Below, one piece after another: positions 27,363 through 36,520 of a stretch of 64,000 nt of DNA. Numbering within the stretch: position 1 is the first letter of the stretch; each line of letters starts with the position of its first letter. The position numbers were made by a program, and so were the translations under genes. Source of the stretch: Microcystis panniformis FACHB-1757. GTDB taxonomy: Bacteria > Cyanobacteriota > Cyanobacteriia > Cyanobacteriales > Microcystaceae. Below the pieces are notes generated by a model. The model did no database searches, was not told the DNA's origin, and saw nothing but the letters and a program-made list of their open reading frames with translations. Location of the stretch: positions 620,001 to 684,000 of the forward strand of contig NZ_CP011339.1 of NCBI RefSeq assembly GCF_001264245.1. Reading direction: 5' to 3'.

Positions 27363-27760
27363 ATTCAATTCTATAAACGGAGTTATAATTATGGACTAAC
27401 TAAATAGTTACTTGATAAGTACTTTTTGCCGATCTAGGAAAGACCTATATCATACAGGGTAAGCGCATCTTAACAATCCTTGACAAAATGAACTTTATGT
27501 GAGTTGCTTACCCAGAGATCGATTCAGGCATATTTGAGGAGAATTGGCTATCTCAATTGTTAAGCAAAAATCGACCAAATGTTAAGATTTCGTAACTATT
27601 CTGATTGACTGGTATCACTTCAAATGCCCACACAGCAAGCGGATAACACAATTGGTCAATTGTCAATAGCGTTTGAGATGATCTCACCCTGCTATATCAT
27701 ATCAAACTGTGTGTTATGATGCCCTGTGAGAAACTGGTTAATATATAAAGACGAAACCTT
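27363..27760. other. 400-bp intergenic stretch with an inverted repeat
   Basis: No reading frame. An exact GGGTAAGC / GCTTACCC pair (27457-27464 and 27506-27513) brackets 41 bases and may be a small element or hairpin. TATGAT near 27716 could be the -10 box of the following gene. Nothing else recognised. Confidence 0.4.
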
Positions 27761-28600
27761 ATGAAAAACATACTATCCTTTCCATTGAATTCTTTAAACA
27801 TCTTGACCTTGCCTAGTCGAATAGCAAAAAAAATCAAGTATGGGCGTTCTCTGCACAAAAATCATGTGGTAGAGGATGTTTTCCTCGTTTCCTATCCCAA
27901 ATCAGGCAATACCTGGTTAAGATTTCTAATTGCTAATGCTATCAAAGTCCATTATAATGTTGAGCAAGATGTTAACTTATTTAATATTTTAGATATCATA
28001 CCTTCAATAATAGGAGATGGCAATCTTCGTCCAGAAGGTCCTTTTGGCAGGACAGATATACCTAGAATTATTAAAAGTCACTCTGCCTATAACCCTTACT
28101 ACTACAGAGTCATTTTACTTGTCCGAGATCCTAGAGATGTAATGATTTCCTATTATTACTACCTAAAAGATAGAAAACAAATAGATGATAAGTTAGAGAT
28201 TTCAGAATTTATTAGACATACAAAATATGGAATTAACAGATGGACAGAACATACAAAATCATGGTATTACAACAACTATGGAGGTGGGGGTGGGCAGATC
28301 ATTAAGATATTTAGATATGAGGATTTTTTAAAAGACACACACTTGCAATTATCTTCCGTGATGGATTGTTTTGGAATTAAAATCAATGAGAAATTGATAG
28401 ATGAAGCTATTGCTTTAAGTTCTAAAGAAAAAATGAAAGATTCAGAGAAAAAGCATCTGTCTACCAATATTAGAAATGGGAAAATATCCTTTGTGCGAAA
28501 GGGAGTTGCTAGTGGTGGACAGGAATTATCTGATCTGGATATAGAGTTTATTGCGAATTCAGCGACAGATATTGCTCGAATACTTGGTTATGACTTGTAG
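27761..28600 (+). CDS. Sulfotransferase (PF00685-like)
   Basis: A 279-residue PAPS-dependent sulfotransferase. The 5'-phosphosulfate loop DVFLVSYPKSGNTWLRFLIANA is at about residues 39-60, and the 3'-phosphate site RVILLVRDPRDVMISYYYYLKDR at about 117-139. The C-terminal FVRKGVASGG...LSDLDIEFI near 245-265 corresponds to the RKG motif that closes over PAPS. All three family landmarks are present, so an active enzyme is likely. The acceptor is unknown; the context suggests the repeat unit of the extracellular polysaccharide. Confidence 0.9.
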   Translation: MKNILSFPLNSLNILTLPSRIAKKIKYGRSLHKNHVVEDVFLVSYPKSGNTWLRFLIANAIKVHYNVEQDVNLFNILDIIPSIIGDGNLRPEGPFGRTDIPRIIKSHSAYNPYYYRVILLVRDPRDVMISYYYYLKDRKQIDDKLEISEFIRHTKYGINRWTEHTKSWYYNNYGGGGGQIIKIFRYEDFLKDTHLQLSSVMDCFGIKINEKLIDEAIALSSKEKMKDSEKKHLSTNIRNGKISFVRKGVASGGQELSDLDIEFIANSATDIARILGYDL

Positions 28601-28731
28601 TATGTAAATTTTTCTGATTCTGCAGCCAGATAATTATTTGTTAGCCTGCAAGAGTTTGAAGCATAAATTTACGTTAGCGCAATCATTGATGTTTCTAGGG
28701 AATTACCATTTAAGTATGAGGAAGTAAAAGT

Positions 28732-29634
28732 ATGGCATTGCCAAATTTTTTAATTATCGGAGCAGCCAAGGCGGGGACGACTTCCCTTTATGATTGGCTC
28801 AACCAACATCCACAAATTTATATGACACCAATTAAGGAGACTAACTTTTTTGCTTTCGAGGGCGAAAAAATTAGCTATCCTAAAGGTTCAATTAGTGAAG
28901 GTTATTTGGATGGTTTTAAGACTAGCTTTGAAAGTTATATGGAACAATTTCAGGGAGTTACGAATGAAATCGCCATAGGTGAAGCCTCACCTAGTTATCT
29001 ATACCATGCTAAGGCGGCTGCAAGAATTAAGTATTATTGCCCTGATGTAAAACTAATAGCAATACTGCGAGATCCAGTGGAAAGAGCGTATTCGCAATTC
29101 TTGCATCATGCTCGAGAGGGCTTTGAAAACTGCTTAGATTTTAGTGCCGCCCTTCGGGAAGAAGATAACAGAATTCTTAACAAATGGTGGTGGGGATACT
29201 TTTATGTAGACGGAGGATTTTATTATACTCAATTACAGCGATATTTTGAAAAATTTGACTCTAGTAAAATCAAAGTTTATCTCTACGAAGATTTAAGAAG
29301 TAATCGTTATGATTTAATCAAGGATATTTTCCAATTTTTGGAAGTTGATGACAATTTTATTCCCGATACATCAACTAAATATAATGTTACTGGTATCCCT
29401 AAAAACCAATTATTGCATGAATTTTTGTCAAAGCCAAATCTAATCACCACCTCTGTTAAGTATCTTATTCCACGTCCCCTTCGCCAGAAACTAATTAATG
29501 ATATAAGAAATTCTAATTTAGCCAAGCCTCAACTAACACAACCCCTAAGACAACAACTAATAAGCATTTATCGAGAGGATATATTAAATCTTCAAGAATT
29601 GATTCAAAGGGATCTGTCTGAATGGTTAAAGTAA
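28732..29634 (+). CDS. Sulfotransferase (heparan-sulfate sulfotransferase-like)
   Basis: A 300-residue protein of the carbohydrate sulfotransferase type. The 5'-PAPS loop LPNFLIIGAAKAGTTSLYDWLNQHP is at residues 3-27, then KETNFFAFEG, GEASPSYLYHAKAAARI near 82, and the 3'-phosphate motif LIAILRDPVERAYSQFLHHAREG at about 105-127. The Lys in AKAGTTS and the Arg/Ser of the second motif are present. It follows the previous sulfotransferase by 130 bases on the same strand and ends just before a MITE cluster. Likely substrate: sugar hydroxyls of the cluster's polysaccharide (inferred). Confidence 0.9.
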   Translation: MALPNFLIIGAAKAGTTSLYDWLNQHPQIYMTPIKETNFFAFEGEKISYPKGSISEGYLDGFKTSFESYMEQFQGVTNEIAIGEASPSYLYHAKAAARIKYYCPDVKLIAILRDPVERAYSQFLHHAREGFENCLDFSAALREEDNRILNKWWWGYFYVDGGFYYTQLQRYFEKFDSSKIKVYLYEDLRSNRYDLIKDIFQFLEVDDNFIPDTSTKYNVTGIPKNQLLHEFLSKPNLITTSVKYLIPRPLRQKLINDIRNSNLAKPQLTQPLRQQLISIYREDILNLQELIQRDLSEWLK

Positions 29635-29647
29635 ATAATGAATTTTG

Positions 29648-30051
29648 GGTTCTTCGTTACTTGGTATGGTTCGGTAGGGTGTCATAAATCGACTAAATCC
29701 TTATCTGGCAAGAGATTTAATTGATTAGTTCGCTCTAGATCGAAAACAATTGACAAAAATCGCCAAATGTCTTTCTATATAGGGTCTGCTGAAAAAGTAC
29801 GGGCGAAGCATTCGGATAGAAAATCTACGGTTTCACCGATAGGTTATTGCCCGAATGCTTCGCCCCTACAGGACGCGGGCCGATGAAGACGCAAGGTTTT
29901 GAACGACGATTCTCTCAAAATCTTGCACCTGTTTCGGGAGAAAAGCCCCAAAACCCTTACTTTGCCTACATTTCACATTTATTCAGCAAACCCTATATAA
30001 GAGTTTCATTCCTTATAATCCTGTCCGTTGCATAATACAAACCGAAGAACC
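29648..30051. mobile_element. MITE-D copy 1, with MITE-F nested inside
   Basis: Outer ends GGTTCTTCGTTACTTGG and (right end reversed) GGTTCTTCGGTTTGTATTA; 8-bp duplication GAATTTTG at 29640-29647 and 30052-30059. It is split at 29782-29993 by MITE-F. Other copies are at 34506, 35088 and 55292. Confidence 0.9.
29782..29993. mobile_element. MITE-F copy 2, nested in MITE-D
   Basis: A 212-bp element with ends GGGTCTGCTGAAAAAG and (right end reversed) GGGTTTGCTGAATAAATG. The 6-bp duplication TATATA is at 29776-29781 and 29994-29999. Its right end is especially close to the left end of the IS5/IS1182-like element. Confidence 0.9.
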
Positions 30052-30115
30052 GAATTTTGTAAAAAAAATCAGGAGTTAATACTATTAACCGACATTCCGC
30101 ACATCTTCATATATT

Positions 30116-31361
30116 TGGCTCTTCTGGTTTTCGTGTGTTAATTTTTGTTATGAATTAAAGCAAGCAAACAGCTTAAGTCGAAGATGTTCAAAATTGGTAA
30201 ATCCATAACTCATTCTTTTAATAAGCTTTATTTTGGTATTCATTCCCTCAATTAATCCGTTGGTTGTCTGATTTTCAAAGTAATTACAAATACCTGGCAA
30301 ATGCTTCTGGATCATCCTGGCACTACTTTCATATAATATCCCGCCTATTCTTATCCATTTTTCCAATTTTCTCTCAGCACCTCTGAACGTTCTACTACTT
30401 TGATAAATTTGTCTAATTTCTTCTTTCATTTCCCCGGCTATTCCTAAGCATGGATGTTCTTTCAGAATAACTTCTAGTTGTTGTTTTTGCTCGTCCTTTA
30501 AGTCCTCTTTATTCTTCCATAATAAATGAGGTAATCCTTTTTCATGCACCCCCATTAACTTTCTCAATTTATTAAGCTCGTCATTGATGATAGCCATTAC
30601 ATGAAAACGGTCATAGATGATTTTAGCATTGGGAAATAATTCCTTGATCACTGCTGTAAATCCTGACCACATATCGACGCTCACTTCTTTCACTTTCTCC
30701 CGAACTGCGTCTGGCTGTGCTTTTAAGGCTTCCATTAATTCTTCTTGCTTATGTCCTTTAATCACATCTAGTAAAATTTTCTTGTCCATATCTACGACCG
30801 TTGTGATGAAATCTTTATGTCCTTTTAAGTTACTAAATTCATCTAAGCTTATTCGTTCTGGTGCTTCCCACTCTTCCTTTTCTAGTTCTTTAGCACAGTG
30901 ATTAAATATTAACTCAACTTCTGACCATCCTAACCCTTCTTCTCGACTTATTTCTTCGATGCTACAATTTTTTACTCTCTCATAAATCATCGATTCATAG
31001 CGAATTGTATGATGCTGTCTTAATCTCATAAAACTCAGTCTTTCGCTGATATACTTTTGGCACTTTTGACAATGAAACTGACGGCGTGGTACTTCTAAAT
31101 ATACTGGATTACCTAATATTGACAAGTCTCTGACTAGATTATACTCTGTCTGATTGATTCTGTCTAAGGTTTGATGGCAATTCGGACATTCAATTGTTTC
31201 ATTTAAAAGAGCAAGCTTTAGGAAAATTGTCTGAGCAATTTTTTGATAATTGACCACTGTTACATTTGGTAAATCGAGGAGTTGATCAAAATTTATCCAC
31301 ATAACCCACCTCCTGTTCTGTGTTACTATTATACCATGCTCACACAGAACCTAGAAGAGCC
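30116..31361 (-). mobile_element. ISL3-family element 1, apparently intact
   Basis: Ends GGCTCTTCTGGTTTTCGTG and (right end reversed) GGCTCTTCTAGGTTCTGTG, flanked by a 7-bp repeat TATATTT (30109-30115 and 31362-31368). It abuts ISL3-2, whose left end starts at 31369. Confidence 0.88.
30148..31302 (-). CDS. ISL3-family transposase 1
   Basis: A 384-residue transposase. The N-terminal zinc finger has CPNCHQ and, later, CQKCQKYISERL. A central helix-turn-helix region is followed by a DDE core: ISLDEFSNLKGHKDFITTVVD (first Asp), VSVDMWSGFTAVIKELFPNAKIIYDRFHVM (second Asp and the DRFHVM signature of ISL3) and QTTNGLIEGMNTKIKLIKRMSYGFTNF (Glu). The frame is complete, so it may supply transposase in trans to MITE-E, whose ends match. 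Confidence 0.94.
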   Translation of the reverse strand: MWINFDQLLDLPNVTVVNYQKIAQTIFLKLALLNETIECPNCHQTLDRINQTEYNLVRDLSILGNPVYLEVPRRQFHCQKCQKYISERLSFMRLRQHHTIRYESMIYERVKNCSIEEISREEGLGWSEVELIFNHCAKELEKEEWEAPERISLDEFSNLKGHKDFITTVVDMDKKILLDVIKGHKQEELMEALKAQPDAVREKVKEVSVDMWSGFTAVIKELFPNAKIIYDRFHVMAIINDELNKLRKLMGVHEKGLPHLLWKNKEDLKDEQKQQLEVILKEHPCLGIAGEMKEEIRQIYQSSRTFRGAERKLEKWIRIGGILYESSARMIQKHLPGICNYFENQTTNGLIEGMNTKIKLIKRMSYGFTNFEHLRLKLFACFNS

Positions 31362-31549
31362 TATATTTGGCTCTTCGGGAATTGTTATGCAAATAATTAA
31401 CTTAAAATAAAATTCGATGAGAGCAACTACGCTCAAAAGTAGCTGAAATTCATACAGGAAAGGACTTAAGGCACAAATAGGTTAATACCAAAAGATAGAC
31501 AATTGAGTTAAGATTTGATATAATAGCCAAAAACGAGATTATTTTACTT

Positions 31550-32904
31550 ATGATACTTGACAAATTTTTGAACCTACAAGGAACCTGTATTCAAGGCTAT
31601 CGACACCTAGAAAATATCGGTATAGTTTTCCAAATCGAATCGAAAAATAAAAAAGCAGTCTGTCCTCGTTGTGGGTTAGAGAGCGATAAACTACACCAAA
31701 ATCATCGACATTTAGTCAAAGATTTACCGCTCTCAGGTCAACCAGTGTACCTACAAGTTAATCGTCGTCAATTTAAGTGCGGTAATTGTCAGAAACCCTT
31801 TAGCGAAGAGTTAGATTTTGTCGCCAAGAAACGAACCTATACGAAAAGACTAGCCGAGAATATACTCGAACAATTAAAATCAGGAGATATTTTAAATGTT
31901 AGTCGAAGAAATGACGTAACGGAAGAAGAGATTCAAAGAATGATAGAGGACATAGCTGAAGAAATTACAGAGACAGACCTATCGAAATTAAAAAGACTAG
32001 GAATTGACGAAATCGCTCTAGTCAAAGGACAAAAAAATTACTGTGCAGTTTTAGTAAATTTAGATACGGGAAAACTAATAGCTATTCTAGAGAAGCGAAC
32101 ACAAGAAGAATTGAGGGAAACGCTTACAGGGTGGGGAAAAGAGGTGTTAGAGCAAATTGAAGAAGTCAGCATAGATCTTTGGTTGCCCTATAAAAATTTG
32201 GTGAAAGAATTGATGCCATCGGCCGAGGTAGTCGCCGATAGATTCCATGTAATGAAACAAATTAATCAAGAGTTAGACGGGCTCTTCTCGACTTTGTATG
32301 ATAATTTTTGCTTATAGAATCGTGAAATATTTACTGGGAAAGACTTTTAGGACTATTTTGCTGAAGAAACTATCAGTATAGACCCCGTTTCCACACAGAA
32401 ACCAGAAGAGCCTTAGACGAACAGAGAAAAGCAGAAAAAAGAGCGGTAGAAGCGCAGAAAAATAAAAAACAGAAAGCGGAAAAAGAAGCAAAGCTAGAAG
32501 TTTTAAAGCGAAGTAAATATAGCTTGTTAAAAAATGAAAAAGATTTAACGGAAACCCAAAAAATCAAACTAGAAGCTATCAAAGAAAATTTCCCAAATTT
32601 GAAAAAGATGCACGAGTTAAAGGAAGAATTTAGAAAGATTTATGAAACCTCAGAGAATTCGACAGAGGGAATGCTATCCATCTCGGAATGGTTGGCAAAA
32701 TCCTCCAGTGTTTTTACCAAGAGTTGTCAAACAATCCGAAACTGGTTTGGAGAAATCATTAGTTATTTCGAGCGAAGGACAACGAATGGGGTGGTCGAGG
32801 GAATCAACAATAAACTTAAACTAATAAAACGGAGAGCCTATGGCTTGAGAAACTTTCGTAATTTTTGGGTTAGAAGTATGTTATCTTGGCATCTTGTCTG
32901 TTGA
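31550..32904 (+). pseudogene. ISL3-family transposase 2, split by MITE-E
   Basis: The first part (31550-32279) has the zinc-finger pairs CPRCGLES and CGNCQKPF, the first DDE Asp (RLGIDEIALVKGQ), the second (EVSIDLWLPYKN) and DRFHVMKQ. After MITE-E it resumes (32413-32904) with a Lys/Glu/Ala-rich linker and the C-terminal ERRTTNGVVEGINNKLKLIKRRAYG containing the Glu. Removing MITE-E with one copy of TTAGACG restores the frame exactly (...NQELDEQRKAEKR...). It is otherwise undamaged, so this was a recently functional transposase. Confidence 0.92.
32280..32412. mobile_element. MITE-E copy 2, inside the ISL3-2 transposase
   Basis: 133 bp, same ends as copy 1. The 7-bp duplication TTAGACG is at 32273-32279 and 32413-32419. 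Confidence 0.93.
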
Positions 32905-33164
32905 TTTAGCATAAAGAGTAACGAAGAGCCCTATATTTTTATATGTTTTTACATTCCCCAAGATGTTTTTACGAAAAACTGTCATTGTAGAGAATACTAT
33001 TGAGAACTATTTTCAATAATTGATTTTTTCTGAGAAAACCAATTACAATTCTTCACCTTGATAAAAATCCATCATTGTAGCTATAATCCTTACTGGCAAT
33101 GGGTTGTAAGCAATGTATTAGTAAAAATTATCAATTGAATGTTAAGAAGTGCGGAAGATGGGTA

Positions 33165-33255
33165 AGTACCTAGGCAAAATTATTTACACATGACGATCAT
33201 TGCCCCGTAAGGGTTTTAGCTCGATCGGGCAGGTAATTAATTTTGCATGACTACT
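33165..33255. mobile_element. MITE-A copy 2
   Basis: A 91-bp element with TA at 33163-33164 and 33256-33257. Reads as the reverse complement of copies 1 and 3. Confidence 0.95.
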
Positions 33256-33267
33256 TATTAAGTAATA

Positions 33268-33462
33268 AGTACCTAAGCAAAATTAATTACACATCTAAGC
33301 CACTACTCCGTCAGACTTCTGGTGTGAGGAAACAGTGAACTGAAAACTCAAATCCGATCCCTAATAGCTGTCTCCCGTCTCGGAGTCTCCCGTCTCGGAG
33401 TCTCCCGTCTCGGAGTCTCCTGTCTCCTGTCTCGACTAGGAAATTAATTTTGCACGACTACT
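33268..33462. mobile_element. MITE-B copy 2
   Basis: A 195-bp element, ends AGTACCTAAGCAAAATTA and (right end reversed) AGTAGTCGTGCAAAATTA, TA on each side. The interior carries three copies of a 15-base unit (GTCTCGGAGTCTCCC), against two in the copy at 12037. Only 12 bases separate it from MITE-A copy 2. Confidence 0.9.
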
Positions 33463-33527
33463 TAGTTGACATCAGATAGACCTTTTTGCTATCTTGTGTT
33501 TGTCAACTTTAATGAGTGTCAAAGAAT

Positions 33528-34466
33528 ATGCACATAGTCTGTCCTTTAAGCGGTAGTGCTAACCTTGTTTTACGAGAAACTATAGAAGTTAAAGCACTCA
33601 TTAAACTGTATAGCAGATGGGGTGGGTTTGATATCAGTTCGGAATTTCTTGATTTAGAGACGATTAATTTTTATCATTGTCTAGATTCAGATTTGAAATT
33701 TTTTCATCCTCTGGTTACAGGTTCAGAGTCATTTTATCAAGAATTACAGAAGTTCAAATGGTATTATATGGATGATAAAGAAGAATACGATTATGCTTGT
33801 AATTTCATCACTAGCGAGGATCGAGTTTTAGAAGTGGGCTGTGGGAAAGGAGCTTTTTCTCAAAAAATAAAAACCTCTAATTATACTGGACTTGAATTTA
33901 GCAGTAAAGCTATAGAAATAGCATCTCATGCCAATATAAATGTTCTTAATCAAATTGTAGAAGATTACTGTGTGAGTAACTCAGATAGTTACGATATTGT
34001 TTGTTCATTCCAAGTGTTAGAGCATGTGTCTAACCCTAAATCTTTTATAGAATCTTGTTTAAAATGCCTTAAAAAAGGGGGTCTATTGATTATCTCTGTG
34101 CCTAGTGATGATTCATTTATTGGCTCTCTCAAAAATAATATTTTAAATATGCCTCCTCATCATGTTACCCATTGGTCTGACAAAGCTTTGCAATATGTAG
34201 CTAACTGTTTTTGTCTCAAGCTAATTGATATTCATCATGAAAAATTAGCAGATATTCATAGAAGGCTATATGCTCGTGAACTTGTCATAAAGTCCCTGGA
34301 CAACTTATTCAAAAATAATCAAAACTATTCTTTAGTAGATATTTCAACTAATTACCAAGTTAAATTAAAAATATCTCAAGTGATAGCATCATTTATTTCT
34401 GCTGGACTCACAGATGATAGAATTAAGCCAATTGGTCATTCAGTGACAGTTGTTTACCAGAAATAA
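33528..34466 (+). CDS. Class I SAM-dependent methyltransferase
   Basis: A 312-residue methyltransferase. The SAM-binding motif I RVLEVGCGKGAFSQKI lies at about residues 98-113, motif II YTGLEFSSKAIEIA after it, and SYDIVCSFQVLEHVSNP (motif III region, about 157-173) with LKKGGLLIISVP. The N-terminal domain (about 1-95) contains CPLSGSANLVLRETIEV, a position where relatives carry a zinc-binding CPLC pair that is missing here. EPS clusters often hold such enzymes to O-methylate sugars (inference). GTG 33516 is an alternative start four codons upstream. Confidence 0.85.
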   Translation: MHIVCPLSGSANLVLRETIEVKALIKLYSRWGGFDISSEFLDLETINFYHCLDSDLKFFHPLVTGSESFYQELQKFKWYYMDDKEEYDYACNFITSEDRVLEVGCGKGAFSQKIKTSNYTGLEFSSKAIEIASHANINVLNQIVEDYCVSNSDSYDIVCSFQVLEHVSNPKSFIESCLKCLKKGGLLIISVPSDDSFIGSLKNNILNMPPHHVTHWSDKALQYVANCFCLKLIDIHHEKLADIHRRLYARELVIKSLDNLFKNNQNYSLVDISTNYQVKLKISQVIASFISAGLTDDRIKPIGHSVTVVYQK

Positions 34467-34505
34467 AAAAATTTACTTCCGAAGGGTTAAATTGAGATAA
34501 ATTAC

Positions 34506-34692
34506 GGCTCTTCGGTTTGTGTTATGCAATGGACGGGGGTTATAAGGGATGGAACCCTTATAGAGAAAGGCATTTAGCGATTTTTGTCAATTGTTTTTGC
34601 TCTAGAGCGAACTAATCAATTAAGTCTCTTGCCAGATAAGGATTTAGTCGATTTATGCCCCCCTATCAAACCATACCAAGTAACGAAGAACC
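34506..34692. mobile_element. MITE-D copy 2
   Basis: A 187-bp element, ends GGCTCTTCGGTTTGTGTTA and (right end reversed) GGTTCTTCGTTACTTGG; 8-bp duplication TAAATTAC at 34498-34505 and 34693-34700. Confidence 0.95.
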
Positions 34693-34713
34693 TAAATTAC
34701 TTACTGGTTACAA

Positions 34714-34980
34714 TTGTTATATTCTGAATATGAGGATAATATGCTTAAAAAATTCCTGAAAAACCTGTTCAGAAAACTAGGGGTTGAAGTCAAGAGATAT
34801 AATCTTAATACTTCACAAGTGGCTCTGATGGAAAGGTTACTGGAATATCATAAGATAGAGCTAATTTTTGATATGGGTGCTAACTTTAGAATAGTGTTGC
34901 AAACTGATAAAATCTTGCTAATTTTGAAAGAAGCGGGCTTTAGAATACATATTCGCAACGTAAACAATACTAACTTATAA
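34714..34980 (+). pseudogene. FkbM-type methyltransferase, N-terminal fragment
   Basis: An 88-codon frame whose MLKKFLKNLFRKLGVEVKRY ... VALMERLLEYHKIELIFDMGAN run is the standard start of cyanobacterial FkbM-family methyltransferases (DxGAN is SAM motif I). The normal continuation after GAN (IGQYA...) is lost; a few degraded codons follow and the frame ends. The catalytic domain is absent, so this is a remnant, broken by deletion near a pair of MITE-D insertions. Confidence 0.75.
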
Positions 34981-35039
34981 CCTTTGATTGGAATAAAGTC
35001 ACAGTCTGAGTTTGATTCACAGCCTAATATTTTGGGTTG

Positions 35040-35335
35040 GAAAGGTTAAGTTTTATGGCATCGAAATTTAGGGATGAAAGAAATCCAGGCTCTTCGGTTT
35101 GTGTTATGCAATGGACGGGGGTTATAAGGAATGGAACCCTTATATAGAAAGGCGTTTAGCGATTTTTGTGAATTATTTTTGTCTAGAGCGAACTAATCAA
35201 TTAAGTCTCTTGCCAGATAAGGATTTAGTCGATTTATGCCCCCCTATCGAACCATACCAAGTAACGAAGAACCGAAATCCAAGAGCAGTTGATGTCTTGG
35301 AAAGGGAACTTATCAGGGAATCAATCGATAAGTAA
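35040..35335 (+). pseudogene. C-terminal scrap of an unidentified gene, split by MITE-D
   Basis: With the MITE at 35088 and one GAAATCCA removed, a frame reads ERLSFMASKFRDERNPRAVDVLERELIRESIDK followed by a stop. It has no start codon and no recognised domain. It is probably the tail of another polysaccharide-cluster enzyme. Confidence 0.45.
35088..35273. mobile_element. MITE-D copy 3
   Basis: A 186-bp element, 8-bp duplication GAAATCCA at 35080-35087 and 35274-35281. It is about 400 bases from copy 2 in the same orientation. Confidence 0.95.
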
Positions 35336-35349
35336 GACATAGAGACATA

Positions 35350-36487
35350 TACTTTAGACGTTCATAATCTGAGATTTATTAAACTTCTGAAATCGTAGAG
35401 TCAGCAAGGAATCCAGTTCTTTTTTATGTTTCAGATGGGCATCATTCAGACATTCATAAATAGCTGAAGAAAAGTCAGAAAAGTTCTCATAATATTTACC
35501 ATATAAACATTTCTTTTTGACCAATTTCCACAGCCTTTCAATTAAATTTAGATTAGGTGAATAAGACGGCAGATAGAGCAGCTCTATTGACAAAGAAAGA
35601 GCCAATTCTTCAACAATTTTACATTTTTGATAGCGGGCATTATCTAAGACTAGAGTGATGGGAATCATTAGTCCTAAAGCAGCTATTTTTGACCGGAGTT
35701 CACAGACTTGAGTTGCCGTAATATAAGTGTCATATGTTACCAGAATAACTTCATGAGTTATTGCATTTAATGCTCCTAAAACATTGAAGCGTTTACGCCC
35801 GCTCGGTGACTTAACAAAAAGTCTCTCAAAACACCAAACAAAACCGAGAAATGCTCCCATGACGAAGTGAGCGGCATCAACAAAAAAAACAGCCCTTTTT
35901 CCTTCTTTTGCCTCATTTAGTCTGGGTTCTAGCTTTTTTTCTTTGTAGTCCTCTTGTTCATCTGGGTCAGCTTTAGAAGGAAGAGAACCTACTTTTAAAC
36001 ATTTCATTCCCATTGATTTTAAAAATTTTCTCACTTGGGTAGGACTTCGTTTTATTCCCGTCAATTCTTCTATCCTATATACAGCTTCATTTATTGTGGC
36101 TGCTGGATTTTTCTCGAAGTATTTTTTGAGGGTTTCTTTTTGAAACTCTAATTCACTTTTAGGGCGATAGAAGTTGATTTCTTTTAATTTTTCTATTCCG
36201 CCTTCTTGATAATCGCGAAGATAGGTTAATAAGGTATTTGGCGAGATTCCTGCTAACTGACAAATTTTTTGGTGCGGTATCTTTTGGCTTTTTAACCAGA
36301 GAACTTCCATCTTCAGTTGAACCCGGGGATGGGGATGATGAAATCTTTCATAATACAGTGAGTTCTTTTCTTCTTCCGTGAATTCTAGGTTAATCATGTT
36401 TTTAATGAGTGCTTTGCTTCTAATTATGACTCTTAAACTATATTATTGTCCTTGAGTAAAAAATGCAAGTTGTAGCCGTGCAAAGTA
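35350..36487 (-). mobile_element. IS630-family element 2, copy a
   Basis: A 1,138-bp element, ends TACTTTAGACG and (right end reversed) TACTTTGCACG, TA on each side. The second copy at 57301-58438 has the same length. Confidence 0.9.
35354..36397 (-). CDS. IS630-family transposase 2, copy a
   Basis: A 347-residue transposase: N-terminal helix-turn-helix (KIPHQKICQLAGISPNTLLTYL), a second one (KRSPTQVRKFLKSMG), then a DDE core with AVFFVDAAHFVMGAFLG (first Asp near 175), ITLVLDNARYQKCKIV (second Asp near 250) and PSYSPNLNLIERLWKLVKKKC (Glu near 285). The frame is complete. It differs from the copy at 57305 at only two residues seen (Tyr/Asn in VT-DTY, Val/Ile in KCKI-EE). Confidence 0.93.
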   Translation of the reverse strand: MINLEFTEEEKNSLYYERFHHPHPRVQLKMEVLWLKSQKIPHQKICQLAGISPNTLLTYLRDYQEGGIEKLKEINFYRPKSELEFQKETLKKYFEKNPAATINEAVYRIEELTGIKRSPTQVRKFLKSMGMKCLKVGSLPSKADPDEQEDYKEKKLEPRLNEAKEGKRAVFFVDAAHFVMGAFLGFVWCFERLFVKSPSGRKRFNVLGALNAITHEVILVTYDTYITATQVCELRSKIAALGLMIPITLVLDNARYQKCKIVEELALSLSIELLYLPSYSPNLNLIERLWKLVKKKCLYGKYYENFSDFSSAIYECLNDAHLKHKKELDSLLTLRFQKFNKSQIMNV

Positions 36488-36520
36488 TAGAACCCATTGC
36501 CTGTGTATCCAATAGAATAT

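Larger units (their letters stand above)
31369..32930 (+). mobile_element. ISL3-family element 2, interrupted by MITE-E
   Basis: Ends GGCTCTTCGGGAATTG and (right end reversed) GGCTCTTCGTTACTC. The 8-bp duplication CTATATTT is at 31361-31368 and 32931-32938. MITE-E sits inside at 32280-32412. Confidence 0.9.

Noticed and set aside
35099..35275. A 60-residue frame starting MCYAMDG that is open in two MITE-D copies (35088 and 55292)
   Set aside because: It is broken by an extra base in the copy at 34506 and by the nested MITE in the copy at 29648. It spans the terminal repeat and has no ribosome site, so it is read as MITE filler rather than a gene.
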